A program made the translations under genes and the position numbers. From assembly GCF_023715445.1 (NCBI RefSeq), contig NZ_JAMBOD010000002.1, positions 186,001-250,000 of the forward strand: a stretch of DNA of 64,000 nt. Direction: 5' to 3'. Below are positions 50,096 to 60,620 of the stretch, in pieces (position 1 is the first letter of the stretch; every line of letters begins with the position of its first letter). The stretch is from Fictibacillus nanhaiensis. GTDB lineage: Bacteria > Bacillota > Bacilli > Bacillales > Fictibacillaceae. The notes under the pieces were generated by a model. It saw only the letters and a program-made list of their open reading frames with translations. It did no database searches and was not told where the DNA came from.

Positions 50096-51580
50096 TTATT
50101 CATCAATATCCTTTTTCTGTTTCGCTGCTTTTCCTGAAAACTTGATCGTGTCCGGTGATTGGAGTTCAATCGGTCTTTTAGGCTGCATTTTAAAAGGAAG
50201 GCGCACAAATGCGTCCTTTAAATCTTCCAAACGCGGAGGGTAAATGGGCTCTAAATAAGGTCTGCCAAAAGACGTTAGACGAAGCAGGTGTCCCATTAAA
50301 AAGGAAAAAGCAATCGCTATGCCGACTAATCCCCATAATTCAGCGAAGATAAGAAATGGAAAACGAATCAGTCGAATGGCGTTACTCATCTTGTATACAG
50401 GCGTCGTAAATGAGGCCAGTGCCGCTAATGCCACAATAATCAGCAGTACGTTACTTGTTAATCCCGCTTCAACAGAGGCTGTTCCAATAACAATCCCGCC
50501 TACGATACCAATTGTTTGTCCTACTTTCGCAGGAAGCCTTGCCCCTGCTTCTCTTAAAAGTTCAATCGTCAGTTCTAAAACGAGTGCCTCTAAAAAAGGA
50601 GGCAAGGGGATGAAACTTCTGGAAGATACGAGAGTAGCCATCAAATCTTTTGGTATCAATTCATAGTGATAATTAAGTACGGCGACATATATAGGTGTAA
50701 CTAAAATGGAAAACGATACGGCAAATAAACGGATAATCCTTAATACTGATGCTAACTGCCAATTAAGAAAATAATCTTCCAAGGCGGAAAAGAATTTCAC
50801 AAGGGTAGTAGGACCAATTAGCGCGTGCGGCGAGCCATCTACTAATATGACGATACTTCCTTCTGCTAAAACACCGACTGCACGATCTGGCCGTTCTGTG
50901 TCGATCAGCTGAGGAAACGGAGAATTGTCATTGTCGGATATCATTTGAGCAATATAAGAACTGTCCAAGATCTGATGGAACTGTATATCCCCCACTCTCT
51001 GCAGAGCGGTATTGATGTTTTCCTCATTGGCTATTCCGGCTATATATATGACAGCCACTCTCGTCTGTGAAAGTGTTCCTATCACAAATTCTCTAATCTC
51101 TAATTGTGGTATAGGGAGCCGTTTTCTGACCAAATTTAAATTCGTTGTCAAAGATTCTACAAAGGCTTCCTTTGGACCCACAACACTGAATTCTTCTTCC
51201 GGAATGGTCACTTCACGCGCTTTATTCATCTCTGCTTTAACGAGTACTCCCTGACTGTCCTTCTCTTTGAATCGGATCAGCAGAGAACCCTTCAACATCA
51301 GTTTTTGAATAACCTCCAGATCGCTCGTAACCGTTACGTTTTCAATAGGCAAAGCAGCCTTAAGCTCATCCAGTTTTTTTATGGACGATTTATTTAAGAA
51401 TGGCAGAATATCCCGATGTAAAATCTCTGCATCGATAAGTGAACCAAAGTACGAAATCCAATACGGTACTGGAGATTGGGGATTATGAAAATCAATAAAA
51501 TCACCAGACTTCTTGAAATGCTGAATGACTTTGAAAAGTGAATGATCTTCTTTTTTGGATTCTTTCTTAAACCAATTCAT
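50096..51580 (-). CDS. Germinant receptor A subunit, GerA spore germination protein
   Basis: 494 residues of the GerAA/GerKA family. The N-terminal cytosolic domain contains LLIRFKEKDSQGVLVKAEM and FVIGTLSQTRVAVIYIAGIANEENI, followed by DTERPDRAVGVLAEGSIVILVDGSPHAL. The membrane domain holds about five helices with PPFLEALVLELTIELLREAGARLP. First gene of the gerABC operon (AAGGGGAGG upstream). Which germinant it senses cannot be read from sequence. Confidence 0.94.
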   Translation of the reverse strand: MNWFKKESKKEDHSLFKVIQHFKKSGDFIDFHNPQSPVPYWISYFGSLIDAEILHRDILPFLNKSSIKKLDELKAALPIENVTVTSDLEVIQKLMLKGSLLIRFKEKDSQGVLVKAEMNKAREVTIPEEEFSVVGPKEAFVESLTTNLNLVRKRLPIPQLEIREFVIGTLSQTRVAVIYIAGIANEENINTALQRVGDIQFHQILDSSYIAQMISDNDNSPFPQLIDTERPDRAVGVLAEGSIVILVDGSPHALIGPTTLVKFFSALEDYFLNWQLASVLRIIRLFAVSFSILVTPIYVAVLNYHYELIPKDLMATLVSSRSFIPLPPFLEALVLELTIELLREAGARLPAKVGQTIGIVGGIVIGTASVEAGLTSNVLLIIVALAALASFTTPVYKMSNAIRLIRFPFLIFAELWGLVGIAIAFSFLMGHLLRLTSFGRPYLEPIYPPRLEDLKDAFVRLPFKMQPKRPIELQSPDTIKFSGKAAKQKKDIDE

Positions 51581-51688
51581 GATGTCCTCCCCTTTCCTTT
51601 GTTTTTTACAAGCAGCTTCTTCTAAACGTTCCTTGTAGATATCCGTTTTATCTTTTACTAAAAAGCAAGCTAATATTTAATGAAACAT

Positions 51689-51722
51689 AAAAAAGGCTGA
51701 GATACATAGGATCTCAAGCCTG
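51689..51722 (-). terminator. Terminator after the 51743 gene
   Basis: Minus strand AGGCTTGAGAT/ATCTCAGCCT, seven-base loop, then TTTTTTATG. Confidence 0.85.
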
Positions 51723-51742
51723 ATAAAGCCACCTTATTCAAC

Positions 51743-52255
51743 TTATTCCTCAAGCAATTGCTCTGAAATAGTTCTTCTAGCTTTTTTAATCCAATAGAAT
51801 ACACAAACATTCACACAATAGATCAAAAAATAAGCGATAAAGGAATCGTAGTACGTCCACTCATTATGTTCATAAACATTAAACTGGTTAGCCAGCCATT
51901 CAAGCCCCGTTGTCATGAACGATGAAAAGAACACATAAAAAATAACCCGAAATCCTTTCTGCTTCCATAAATCCAAAAAATATAATAATAAATACCCTGA
52001 GAAAGGATATATAAACAAATAAATAATAAGATCAAACACTTCAAACTCTGGAACATCCATAATATCGTAAAAGTTATTTGGCGGACCTGCCAAAATGTGG
52101 TCTAGACTCGCACCTAAAAAGAAATTCAGCGTAAAAATAACCATAATCTGAGAATAATACATTCTTCGCTTTAAAACGGCAGTCAATACGATTAATAAAA
52201 GGCAAATGACTAGGATAAACCATTCATTGCTGTCGAAATGTTCAGGAAGCCTCAC
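51743..52255 (-). CDS. CBO0543-like polytopic membrane protein
   Basis: 170 residues with five or six hydrophobic segments (FILVICLLLIVLTAVLK, IMVIFTLNFFLGASLDH, IIYLFIYPFSGYLLLYFLD and others) and TTGLEWLANQFNVYEHNEWT. That last segment parallels the EWLMTKFNLFTYHNGW region of the protein at 47171. Start GTG 52255 directly follows the stop of the upstream gene and its GGAGG lies in that gene's end, indicating coupled translation. Function unknown. Confidence 0.72.
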   Translation of the reverse strand: MRLPEHFDSNEWFILVICLLLIVLTAVLKRRMYYSQIMVIFTLNFFLGASLDHILAGPPNNFYDIMDVPEFEVFDLIIYLFIYPFSGYLLLYFLDLWKQKGFRVIFYVFFSSFMTTGLEWLANQFNVYEHNEWTYYDSFIAYFLIYCVNVCVFYWIKKARRTISEQLLEE

Positions 52256-52732
52256 TTAAAAGACCTCCTCTTTTTTCAAAAGTAATCGGAAGGACCCCCA
52301 AACCCCAACCGTTAACAGCCAAAAAGCAAACCACTCCAAAAACGAAAAGTAAACATTCCATTGTTTAAATTGAATTAGACCCAAAAATTTATGGAAGAAC
52401 TGTATTCCTATCAAAACCAAAAACCAAAAAATCGTGCACATTTGTTTATAGATTGGATTGATTGTTTTTGAAGAATAAACAAATAAGAGCCATAAAGTTA
52501 ATCCTGGAATAATAAATAATCGATAAAATGTTAATGACCAAAAGACAGTTTTAGCATTTTCGACTTCGATCCATTTTTGATTTAGTTCTATAATATTAGA
52601 CCATATGAATAACAAAGCGGAAGAAAACAGCCAGTTGGTCATCATTTCGAATGGATGCATATGCCTGCGGGTGTATTGAGAAGCGACTAATATGATGAGA
52701 CTCAGGATGCTGGATATCAGTAAGTACTTCAA
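52256..52732 (-). CDS. Polytopic membrane protein, possible CBO0543 relative
   Basis: About 158 residues with five hydrophobic helices (YLLISSILSLIILVASQ, LFSSALLFIWSNIIEL, FYRLFIIPGLTLWLLFVY, IFWFLVLIGIQFFHKFLG, WFAFWLLTVGVWGSFRLL). The start is most likely TTG 52732, eight bases after GGAGG; the longer frame to 52822 has no ribosome site. Forms a two-gene unit with the 51743 gene. Not recognised beyond general resemblance in size and topology to that neighbour. Confidence 0.65.
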   Translation of the reverse strand: MKYLLISSILSLIILVASQYTRRHMHPFEMMTNWLFSSALLFIWSNIIELNQKWIEVENAKTVFWSLTFYRLFIIPGLTLWLLFVYSSKTINPIYKQMCTIFWFLVLIGIQFFHKFLGLIQFKQWNVYFSFLEWFAFWLLTVGVWGSFRLLLKKEEVF

Positions 52733-52820
52733 CAAATATACCTCCACTCTTTTAGATAATTTAATAACACAGTTAGTATAGGTTTGCTTTTTTAATTTAT
52801 TCCAAATGAAGGCATGCAAC

Positions 52821-52863
52821 AAAAAAACATGGTACCCTTATCCAAGGGACACCATGTTTATTT
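52821..52863 (-). terminator. Terminator of icmF
   Basis: Minus strand AAACATGGT-TCCCTT/AAGGG-ACCATGTTT with small bulges, four-base loop and TTTTTTTG; four to ten bases after the stop. Confidence 0.85.
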
Positions 52864-52866
52864 GTT

Positions 52867-55800
52867 TTACATATTCCTTCTATACTTTCCGCCTACTTCG
52901 TAAAGCGCACTCGTGATCTGACCCAGACTCGCAAATTTTACGGTGTTCATCAGCTCTTCAAAGATATTGCCGCCGTTAAGCGCAACTGTCTTTAAGCGGT
53001 CTAACGCTTCACCAGCTTCACCCTTACTAGCCTCTTGGAAAGCTCTCAAGTTCGTAATCTGCTGTTCTTTTTCATCCTTCGTTGCACGTGCCAGCTGCAT
53101 GTTAAACTCTTCTTCAGATGGCGGATTCGGGTTTAAGTACGTGTTAACCCCGATAATTGGAAGCGAGCCGTCATGTTTTTTCATCTCATAGTACATGGAC
53201 TCTTCCTGAATTTTTCCGCGCTGATACTGAGTCTCCATCGCACCAAGTACGCCGCCTCTCGTATTCATACGCTCAAACTCTTGAAGAACCATCTCTTCTA
53301 CCAGATCTGTTAACTCTTCGATAATGAAAGAACCTTGTAGCGAGTTCTCATTACGCGCAAGACCAAGTTCCTTTGTAATGATCATCTGAATCGCCATCGC
53401 ACGTCGAACAGATTCTTCTGTTGGTGTTGTGATCGCCTCATCATAAGAGTTCGTGTGAAGCGAGTTACAGTTATCATACAGCGCCATCAATGCCTGAAGC
53501 GTTGTACGGATATCGTTAAAGTCGATCTCCTGTGCGTGAAGCGATCGTCCAGATGTCTGAATATGATATTTCAGCTTTTGGCTGCGCTCGTTCGCTTTGT
53601 ATTTATCACGCATCACGGTTGCCCAAATTCTTCTTGCCACTCGGCCGATTACGCTGTATTCCGGATCAAGGCCGTTTGAGAAGAAGAACGATAGGTTCGG
53701 AGCAAACGCGTTAATATCCATCCCGCGGCTCAAATAGTATTCTACGTACGTAAAGCCGTTAGCAAGTGTAAACGCGAGCTGTGTGATCGGGTTCGCACCA
53801 GCTTCAGCAATGTGGTAACCAGAAATTGAAACCGAATAATAGTTACGCACTTGATGATCAATAAAGTACTGCTGAATGTCACCCATCATGCGAAGGGCAA
53901 ATTCAGTAGAGAAGATACACGTATTCTGTCCTTGATCTTCTTTTAAAATATCTGCCTGAACCGTTCCGCGTACAGATGCTAAAGTCTTAGCCTTAATTTC
54001 TTCATATTCTGCTTCATTTGGCTGACGTCCATTAGTGTCCGCAAACAGCTTTACTTGCTGATCGATCGCCGTGTTCATGAACATCGCCAGGATGATCGGT
54101 GCCGGACCATTGATCGTCATAGAAACAGAAGTTGAAGGTGCGGTCAAGTCAAAACCATCATACAGCTTTTTCATATCATCAAGTGTACAGATGCTTACAC
54201 CGCTCTCCCCGACTTTCCCGTAGATGTCCGGACGGTAATCCGGGTCTTCCCCGTATAATGTTACCGAGTCAAAAGCAGTACTTAAACGCTTTGCATCATC
54301 GTCTTTAGACAGGTAGTGGAAACGGCGGTTCGTTCTTTCAGGTGTTCCTTCTCCTGCAAACTGGCGCTTTGGATCTTCTCCTTTTCGTTTAAAAGGAAAA
54401 ACGCCTGCTGTATACGGGAAAGAACCAGGAACGTTCTCTTTCATGATCCACTTTACGATATCTCCCCAGTCTTCAAACTTCGGAAGAGCGACTTTCGGAA
54501 TATCAAGACCTGAAAGACTTTTGGTTGTAAGTTCTGTCACGATCTCTTTATCGCGAATCTTCGTAACAAACTCTTTTTTAGCGTACATTTCTTTAAGCGC
54601 AGGCCATTCTTTCAGCATCTTAGACGTTGTCGGAAGCATCTGCTCTTCTACTTTTTCAAGCGCTTTATTTAAGCTCACTTCCACTTCTTCACCAGCGGCG
54701 TCATACTCTCGAACCGTCTCGAGCGTTCCTTTGATCTGGAACGATTTACGTGCAAGCTTTGATTGTTCTTCAACCGTTTCATGGTACTTACGGACAGTCT
54801 GTGCAATTTCATTTAAATATTGAGCACGTTCTCCAGGGATGATAACGTTCTTCTTTGCCGTCATCGCTTCAGCTGCCGGCTGAATCCCCCAGTCCACACC
54901 AGACTTTTCTTCAATCACCTTCATCAAGTGATAAAACAATACGTTCGTTCCAGCGTCATTAAACTGACTCGCAATCGTACCGTATACCGGCATCTCATCT
55001 AAGTCTTTATCAAACCAGTTGCGAGAGCGCTGATATTGTTTCTTTACATCACGCAACGCATCTTCAGAACCTTTGCGCTCAAATTTATTGATCGCGATAA
55101 TGTCTGCATAATCGATCATATCGATCTTCTCAAGCTGTGACGGCGCACCGAATTCACTTGTCATTACATATAACGAGGCATCCGAAATTTCAGAGATTCC
55201 GGCATCCCCTTGGCCGATCCCGCTCGTTTCCACAACGATCAGATCATAGCCAGCTGCTTTAGTTACAGCAATAGCATCTTTAATTGCATCAGAAAGCTCA
55301 GAACGTGATCCGCGCGTTGCTAACGAACGCATATAAACACGCGGATGATAAATCGCGTTCATGCGGATACGGTCGCCTAAAAGTGCTCCGCCTGTTTTTT
55401 GTTTCGTCGGGTCAATTGAAATAATAGCGATTGTTTTATCTTTACACTCATTTAAGAAACGCCGTACAAGTTCGTCCGTAAGTGAGCTTTTCCCCGCTCC
55501 CCCTGTACCAGTGATCCCTAAAACAGGTACTTGCTTTTGTAATCCCTTTAACTCGGATAGAGTCTGTTCTGCCGTTGCTGCAATCTCTTCTGTGGCCTGT
55601 TTCGCGTTTTCAGCAAGAGTGATCAGACGGGAAACAGAACGAACATCTTTTTCCTTCACCTTTTCGATCTCATCTGTTAACGAAGTAACCGTTGGAAAAT
55701 CACACTCTTCTACCATTTGATTGATCATGCCTTGTAAACCTTGCAATCTTCCATCTTCTGGTGAGAAGATGCGTGTTACGCCATAAGCATGAAGCTCTTT

Positions 55801-56130
55801 AATTTCAGGCGGGATAATAACGCCTCCGCCTCCGCCAAAAACTTTAATGTGACCTGCATCGCGTTCTTTCAGCAGATCAATCATATATTTAAAATATTCA
55901 ACGTGCCCGCCTTGATAAGACGAGATCGCGATACCTTGAACGTCTTCCTGGATTGCGGCACTAACGACTTCATCAACGGAACGGTTATGTCCAAGGTGGA
56001 TGACTTCACAACCGTTTGACTGGATAATTCTTCGCATGATGTTAATTGAAGCATCATGTCCGTCAAAAAGACTGGAAGCGGTTACAAATCGAACCGGATT
56101 TTTCGGACGGTAAATGTCTGTTTGAGCCAT
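52867..56130 (-). CDS. icmF: Fused isobutyryl-CoA mutase IcmF
   Basis: Adenosylcobalamin enzyme that interconverts isobutyryl-CoA and butyryl-CoA (some members pivalyl/isovaleryl-CoA), with its own G-protein chaperone. 1087 residues in three parts. A B12-binding domain (about 1-145) has SLFDGHDAS (His25, lower cobalt ligand) and [14 protein letters not shown] MeaI-type GTPase (about 195-420) has Walker [30 protein letters not shown] and [12 protein letters not shown] methylmalonyl-CoA-mutase-like barrel (about 530-1085) has [20 protein letters not shown] and [20 protein letters not shown] 56130 preferred over 56139 by ribosome-site spacing. Confidence 0.95.
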   Translation of the reverse strand: MAQTDIYRPKNPVRFVTASSLFDGHDASINIMRRIIQSNGCEVIHLGHNRSVDEVVSAAIQEDVQGIAISSYQGGHVEYFKYMIDLLKERDAGHIKVFGGGGGVIIPPEIKELHAYGVTRIFSPEDGRLQGLQGMINQMVEECDFPTVTSLTDEIEKVKEKDVRSVSRLITLAENAKQATEEIAATAEQTLSELKGLQKQVPVLGITGTGGAGKSSLTDELVRRFLNECKDKTIAIISIDPTKQKTGGALLGDRIRMNAIYHPRVYMRSLATRGSRSELSDAIKDAIAVTKAAGYDLIVVETSGIGQGDAGISEISDASLYVMTSEFGAPSQLEKIDMIDYADIIAINKFERKGSEDALRDVKKQYQRSRNWFDKDLDEMPVYGTIASQFNDAGTNVLFYHLMKVIEEKSGVDWGIQPAAEAMTAKKNVIIPGERAQYLNEIAQTVRKYHETVEEQSKLARKSFQIKGTLETVREYDAAGEEVEVSLNKALEKVEEQMLPTTSKMLKEWPALKEMYAKKEFVTKIRDKEIVTELTTKSLSGLDIPKVALPKFEDWGDIVKWIMKENVPGSFPYTAGVFPFKRKGEDPKRQFAGEGTPERTNRRFHYLSKDDDAKRLSTAFDSVTLYGEDPDYRPDIYGKVGESGVSICTLDDMKKLYDGFDLTAPSTSVSMTINGPAPIILAMFMNTAIDQQVKLFADTNGRQPNEAEYEEIKAKTLASVRGTVQADILKEDQGQNTCIFSTEFALRMMGDIQQYFIDHQVRNYYSVSISGYHIAEAGANPITQLAFTLANGFTYVEYYLSRGMDINAFAPNLSFFFSNGLDPEYSVIGRVARRIWATVMRDKYKANERSQKLKYHIQTSGRSLHAQEIDFNDIRTTLQALMALYDNCNSLHTNSYDEAITTPTEESVRRAMAIQMIITKELGLARNENSLQGSFIIEELTDLVEEMVLQEFERMNTRGGVLGAMETQYQRGKIQEESMYYEMKKHDGSLPIIGVNTYLNPNPPSEEEFNMQLARATKDEKEQQITNLRAFQEASKGEAGEALDRLKTVALNGGNIFEELMNTVKFASLGQITSALYEVGGKYRRNM

Positions 56131-56146
56131 TATTTTCATCCTTTCT

Positions 56147-56770
56147 TTAAGCTCCTTTTATACCATGAAGCAGCTGGTGGAGCTGTAATTGTGTGTATTC
56201 TTCAAGTGTATATATCTTTTGAAGCGCCCATCGTCTGAACGTCCACATCTGTCCGATGATTAAAATGTTATGGGCCGCTGCCTGTATCTCTTTTTCGGTT
56301 AAATGCAGTTCACCTTGACTTACGGACTGAGATAATAGCTTTTCGAAAATAGCCGTCATCTCAAGCTCTTTTTTTAGCACATACGGAAGGGCTTCGTCAG
56401 AAAGTGACTTTGCCTCTTGATACATGACAAGCACTTCGTCCTGCATATCGTCCATCACTTTAAAATAAGCCGTGATCGCCTTCTCGATACCTTTAATTCC
56501 GCTGTCGGCCGAGTTGATATCCTGCTGCAGCCTCAGCTTTACCCCATCATAGATGCTGTCGCAGACTAGATACAAAATATCCTCTTTAGACCGGATATAC
56601 TCGTACAGCGTGCCGATACTGAAGCCTGAAGCTTTTGCGATCTCACGGGTCGTTGTGCGGTGAAAGCCATTTTTCTTGAATAAAGACACCGCAGCTTTTA
56701 CCATCTCTTCGCGTCGCTTTTGAATGAGTTTCTCATCCTTTACGAGCGACGGCACTTCCTTCTTACTCAA
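56147..56770 (-). CDS. TetR-family regulator of the acyl-CoA locus
   Basis: 207 residues. N-terminal TetR HTH ([43 protein letters not shown]) and a helical effector domain. Sits between meaB and icmF in the same direction with 16 bases to icmF. It is therefore probably the local repressor answering acyl-CoA, like FadR of B. subtilis; which acyl-CoA is unknown. TTG start 56770 with GAGGGAG upstream. Confidence 0.9.
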   Translation of the reverse strand: MSKKEVPSLVKDEKLIQKRREEMVKAAVSLFKKNGFHRTTTREIAKASGFSIGTLYEYIRSKEDILYLVCDSIYDGVKLRLQQDINSADSGIKGIEKAITAYFKVMDDMQDEVLVMYQEAKSLSDEALPYVLKKELEMTAIFEKLLSQSVSQGELHLTEKEIQAAAHNILIIGQMWTFRRWALQKIYTLEEYTQLQLHQLLHGIKGA

Positions 56771-56790
56771 TGGTCTCCCTCATTTCTCAC

Positions 56791-57747
56791 TCATTTCTCT
56801 CTCTTGTCTGCCGGCTGAATTCGTTGTAACAGGATCTGCTCTGCCGCTGTATAAGGGTCTGTTGTACCTTGCTCTAAGTCGGCAAGCCAGGAGAATCCAT
56901 TTTCTTGTTCTTGTGCCCAAACTTGCTGAAAGATCTCGTGCTGAACGACTTCCATTACTTCACGTTTCAGATTGGAAAGCTTTCTTTTGCTACCCTCTCC
57001 GCTCTCTTTTAAATACTTCTTGTGAGCAAGAAGCGCTCCCCACAAATCTTGCAATCCTTTATTTTCAGTAGAAATGGTCTGAACAACAGGTGGACGGTAC
57101 GGACTGTCGTGTTTTACAAGATCAAGCATCGCTTCAATCTCAGCCAAAAGCTTTGGAACGCCTGGCATATCCGCTTTATTCACAACAAACAGATCAGCGA
57201 TTTCCATGATTCCTGCCTTAAATACCTGCACGACATCCCCGCTGCCCGGATTAAGAACCACTGCGACAGAGTCTGCCAGTTTCATAATATCGAGTTCAGA
57301 CTGCCCGACCCCTACTGTTTCTATTAAAATCACATCAAAGCCATACGCATCCATCAGCCTTACTGTTTCTTTCGTTGACCGGGACAGCCCGCCAAGACTT
57401 CCGCGCGTACCCATGCTCCGAATAAACACACCAGGATCGGTAAAATGGTCTGCCATCCGTACACGGTCTCCGAGTATGGAACCGCCGCTAAAAGGACTCG
57501 TCGGATCCACTGCAACAACCGCTACCGTTAAATCCTTGTTTCGAAGAAAGGAGATAAGACGGTTGACGAGCGAGCTTTTTCCCGCGCCGGGTGAACCAGT
57601 GATCCCGATCCAATGCGCTCCTTTTTGCATCGGATAGATGCTCTTTAATAGCTCTAGTTTATCCGCTCCGTTGTTTTCGGCAAGTGTGATCGCTTTTGCA
57701 AGTGCCCGTTCTTCTTTTTGCTGGATGCGCTTGGCTAATGGATGCAT
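56791..57747 (-). CDS. meaB: MeaB-type GTPase, mutase chaperone
   Basis: 318-residue SIMIBI GTPase (MeaB/ArgK/YgfD) that loads and protects B12-dependent acyl-CoA mutases. Walker A GITGSPGAGKSSLVNRL, DPTSPFSGGSILGDRVRM, switch ETVGVGQSELDI and base-recognition VVNKADMP. IcmF downstream already contains such a domain, so this copy may serve a separate methylmalonyl-CoA mutase elsewhere or assist IcmF. AGGAGG precedes ATG 57747. Confidence 0.93.
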   Translation of the reverse strand: MHPLAKRIQQKEERALAKAITLAENNGADKLELLKSIYPMQKGAHWIGITGSPGAGKSSLVNRLISFLRNKDLTVAVVAVDPTSPFSGGSILGDRVRMADHFTDPGVFIRSMGTRGSLGGLSRSTKETVRLMDAYGFDVILIETVGVGQSELDIMKLADSVAVVLNPGSGDVVQVFKAGIMEIADLFVVNKADMPGVPKLLAEIEAMLDLVKHDSPYRPPVVQTISTENKGLQDLWGALLAHKKYLKESGEGSKRKLSNLKREVMEVVQHEIFQQVWAQEQENGFSWLADLEQGTTDPYTAAEQILLQRIQPADKREK

Positions 57748-57774
57748 GATTTCCTCCTAAAATGAACTCAAAAT

Positions 57775-57930
57775 CTTATGAAAGTAGTTGATTTCCGCTC
57801 CAGGTGCACCCTTTCCGCGGGGTGTGCGGTGAGCCTCCTTGCGCTCTGCGCCTTTAGGAGTCTCACCTGTCCCACTGATCCCGCAGGAGTCTCGCACCTT
57901 CCTCTCCAATCAACTGCAAGGGTGGTACTT
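57775..57930. repeat. Palindromic repeat P4
   Basis: gaaagtagttgatttccgct-ccaggtgcaccctttccgcg then ggtgagcctcc, answered by aggagtctcacctgtcccac, tgatcccgcaggagtctcgc and cctctccaatcaactgc. It is a close relative of the copy at 40908. It stands between the acyl-CoA dehydrogenase and meaB, interrupting an otherwise tightly packed operon. Confidence 0.8.
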
Positions 57931-57939
57931 TGTAAGCAA

Positions 57940-58065
57940 CACTCTGTTAAAAAACATCTCTGGTAAAAAGTAACTCCATTTCGCGGATGAACAGCCATGA
58001 GACTTCTCGATCGCATCTTGACTTTAGGAGGATCTGCGGGAAGTTTTTCTAGCCAGAGCGTCGCT
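57940..58065. repeat. Repeat E2
   Basis: Begins at ctctgttaaaaaac. It shares aactccatttcgcggatgaa-cagcc, gacttctcg and cttgactttaggaggatctg with the copy at 39287. Directly follows P4; together the two fill the 331-base meaB-acd gap, in which nothing else is seen. Confidence 0.5.
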
Positions 58066-58078
58066 AATTTCCTAATTC

Positions 58079-59221
58079 TTAATCTTTTAAAAGCATTTTA
58101 GAAATTACAAGTCGCTGAATTTCCTGCGTACCTTCGTAAATCTGCGTAATTTTTGCGTCACGCATATAACGTTCGACCGGATATTCCTTTGTGTACCCGT
58201 ATCCGCCGAATACTTGAACCGCATCTGTCGTCACTTCCATCGCAATGTCGCCTGCAAAGAGCTTCGACATCGCTGATTCTTTTCCGTATGGAAGTCCTTC
58301 TGATTCTCTCCATGCTGCCTGATACGTTAAAAGTCTTGCTGCTTCTACTTTTGTCGCCATGTCAGCAAGCTTAAAGCCAATTCCTTGGTTCGCTCCAATC
58401 GGCTTACCGAACTGCTTGCGTTCTTTTGCGTAATTAACGGATGCATCCAGTGCACCTTGTGCGATACCAACTGCTTGAGCAGCGATTCCGTTTCGTCCGC
58501 CATCAAGTGTCATCATGGCGATTTTAAAGCCTTCTCCCTCTTTTCCAAGAAGGTTTTCAGCTGGTACTCGGCAGTCTTCGAAGATGATCTCTAACGTTGG
58601 AGATGAACGAATTCCAAGTTTCTTTTCTTTTTTACCAAAAGAAAACCCTGGTGTCCCTTTTTCTACGATGAACGCAGAAACTCCTCTTCTTCCTGCTTCA
58701 ATATCAGTTCTAGCAAACACCACATAGATTTCTGCATCTCCAGCGTTTGTGATAAAAATTTTAGAGCCATTGATGATGTAGTGATCGCCATCTTTTTTAG
58801 CTGTCGTTTTCATGTTTCCGGCATCAGAACCAGATCCAGGCTCAGTTAAGCCGTAAGCTCCGATCTTCTTCCCTTCTGCCATCGGACGAAGGAACTTTTG
58901 CTTTTGCTCTTCATTACCAAACTTGAAGATCGGCCATCCGGCAAGTGATGTATGAGCAGAAAGAGTTACCCCTACTGACGCACAAACGCGGGAAAGCTCT
59001 TCAACCGCGATTACGTAGCCAAGATAGTCTCCGCCGATTCCGCCGTACTCTTCAGGCCAAGGGATACCGCAAAGTCCTAATTCGCCCATCTGATCAAAGA
59101 TTGCACGGTCAAAACGCTCTTCTTCATCACGCTCAGCCGCTGTCGGTTCTACTTCGTTCTTTGCAAAATCACGCACCATCTTGCGGATCATTTCATGTTC
59201 TTCAGATAATAAAAATTGCAT
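58079..59221 (-). CDS. Acyl-CoA dehydrogenase (short/branched-chain type)
   Basis: 380-residue FAD enzyme of the ACAD family. Motifs include [17 protein letters not shown] (FAD/substrate), [64 protein letters not shown], and the C-terminal [18 protein letters not shown] with the catalytic base Glu in YEGTQEIQ. Introduces the 2,3-double bond in an acyl-CoA; chain length is not readable. 16 bases downstream of its paralogue. Confidence 0.95.
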   Translation of the reverse strand: MQFLLSEEHEMIRKMVRDFAKNEVEPTAAERDEEERFDRAIFDQMGELGLCGIPWPEEYGGIGGDYLGYVIAVEELSRVCASVGVTLSAHTSLAGWPIFKFGNEEQKQKFLRPMAEGKKIGAYGLTEPGSGSDAGNMKTTAKKDGDHYIINGSKIFITNAGDAEIYVVFARTDIEAGRRGVSAFIVEKGTPGFSFGKKEKKLGIRSSPTLEIIFEDCRVPAENLLGKEGEGFKIAMMTLDGGRNGIAAQAVGIAQGALDASVNYAKERKQFGKPIGANQGIGFKLADMATKVEAARLLTYQAAWRESEGLPYGKESAMSKLFAGDIAMEVTTDAVQVFGGYGYTKEYPVERYMRDAKITQIYEGTQEIQRLVISKMLLKD

Positions 59222-59237
59222 CTCTATTCTCTCCCTC

Positions 59238-60377
59238 TTACCCTAGTAGGTGTTTGCTGAGTACAATACGCTGAATTTCACTTGTTCCTTCGTAGATCTG
59301 ACACACCTTTGCGTCCCGGAACAGTCTCTCAACAGGATATTCCTTTGTATAGCCATACCCGCCGAATACCTGGACCGCTTCGATTGCTGATTTCATCGCC
59401 GTTTCTGATGCGAAAAGCTTTGCCATCGACGCTTCTTTTCCGCATGGCAGGTTATTTGTCTTTAAGTCCGCTGCACGATACGTTAGTAGTTTTGCAGCTT
59501 CCACTTCTGTCGCCATGTCCGCCAGCTTGAATCCAAGGCCTTGGTTTGCCCCGATCGGCTTTCCGAACTGTTTTCTCTCTTTTGCATAATTGGTTGCATA
59601 GTCTAAAGCCGCTTCCGCGATACCCAGTGATTGCGCTGCAATTCCGATCCTGCCCACATCCAGGTTGCTCATGGCTATCTTAAATCCTTCACCTTCGTTG
59701 CCAAGCAGATTTTCAGCAGGAACACGCGCATCCTCGAACACGATCTCGCACGTATTAGAACCGTTCAACCCCATTTTTTTCTCTTTCTTCCCTACTGAAA
59801 AGCCCGGTGTATCTTTATCTACGATGAAGGCTGAGATTCCGTAGCTTCCTTTGTCTGGTTCAGTTGAAGCAAACACGATATATACATCTGCAACGCCAGC
59901 ATTCGTGATAAAAATCTTTGAACCGTTCAAAACATAATGATCACCCTGTTTAACGGCTCTTGTTTTCAAGCTTGCTGCATCAGAACCTGAACTTGGCTCT
60001 GTTAGTCCGAACGCACCAAGGTACTCTCCACTCGCTAACTTAGGAATATATTTTTTCTTTTGTTCTTCATTCCCGAAATAAAGGATCGGATTCGTTCCGA
60101 CACTCGTATGAACCGATAAAATAACACCGATCGTCGCACTCACTTTTGAAAGTTCGTTGATCGCGATGATGTACGATGTAAAATCCATCCCTGCTCCACC
60201 GTACTCTTCAGGAATCGGAATCCCCATCAACCCAAGCTCTGCCATCTTCTTAATCAGATGACGCGGAAACTCTTCCTTCTCTTCCATATGTTCGATGGCC
60301 GGCGCTATCTCTTTTTGCGCAAAATCCCGTACCATCTTTTGCATCATCTGCTGTTCTTCCGTAAACACGAGGTTCAT
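59238..60377 (-). CDS. acdA: Acyl-CoA dehydrogenase (AcdA-like)
   Basis: 379 residues from ATG 60377 (GGGGAG upstream), a paralogue of the next gene with about the same motif set: [75 protein letters not shown] and [19 protein letters not shown] (catalytic Glu). Two adjacent dehydrogenases probably divide substrates such as butyryl- and isobutyryl/2-methylbutyryl-CoA. The open frame to 60431 is not preferred. Confidence 0.94.
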   Translation of the reverse strand: MNLVFTEEQQMMQKMVRDFAQKEIAPAIEHMEEKEEFPRHLIKKMAELGLMGIPIPEEYGGAGMDFTSYIIAINELSKVSATIGVILSVHTSVGTNPILYFGNEEQKKKYIPKLASGEYLGAFGLTEPSSGSDAASLKTRAVKQGDHYVLNGSKIFITNAGVADVYIVFASTEPDKGSYGISAFIVDKDTPGFSVGKKEKKMGLNGSNTCEIVFEDARVPAENLLGNEGEGFKIAMSNLDVGRIGIAAQSLGIAEAALDYATNYAKERKQFGKPIGANQGLGFKLADMATEVEAAKLLTYRAADLKTNNLPCGKEASMAKLFASETAMKSAIEAVQVFGGYGYTKEYPVERLFRDAKVCQIYEGTSEIQRIVLSKHLLG

Positions 60378-60577
60378 GGTATCTCCCCATTTCCTTTTTG
60401 AAATGCTGAAATGACCGGTTTGCCCCGACAAGCACTTAACTCTTGACTAAAGACACGCTTTTTGTCACAAGGAAAGAGAAAAGACCTCGAGGGACTGGTC
60501 ATTGAAGCTGGATCTTGAATCTATCTTCGCACCTATGGAACAAGCTTTTTTGCCGCTCCGTGATCTGTCTTTCTCAT

Positions 60578-60620
60578 AAAGACAAAATAGCTGTTTTGTC
60601 TTTGTCTGGGGTCAGACCCC
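60578..60620 (-). terminator. Twin hairpins between hbd and acdA
   Basis: AAAGACAAAA/TTTTGTCTTT (60578-60603, six-base loop) and GGGGTC/GACCCC (60608-60620) stand directly after the hbd stop. No long T-run, so they may be processing or partial-termination signals in the operon. Confidence 0.45.

Noticed and set aside
60604-60620. GGGGTC-A-GACCCC as a stand-alone operon terminator after hbd
   Set aside because: No T-run follows and the downstream acyl-CoA dehydrogenase genes appear to belong to the same operon, so it is listed only as part of a weak twin hairpin.
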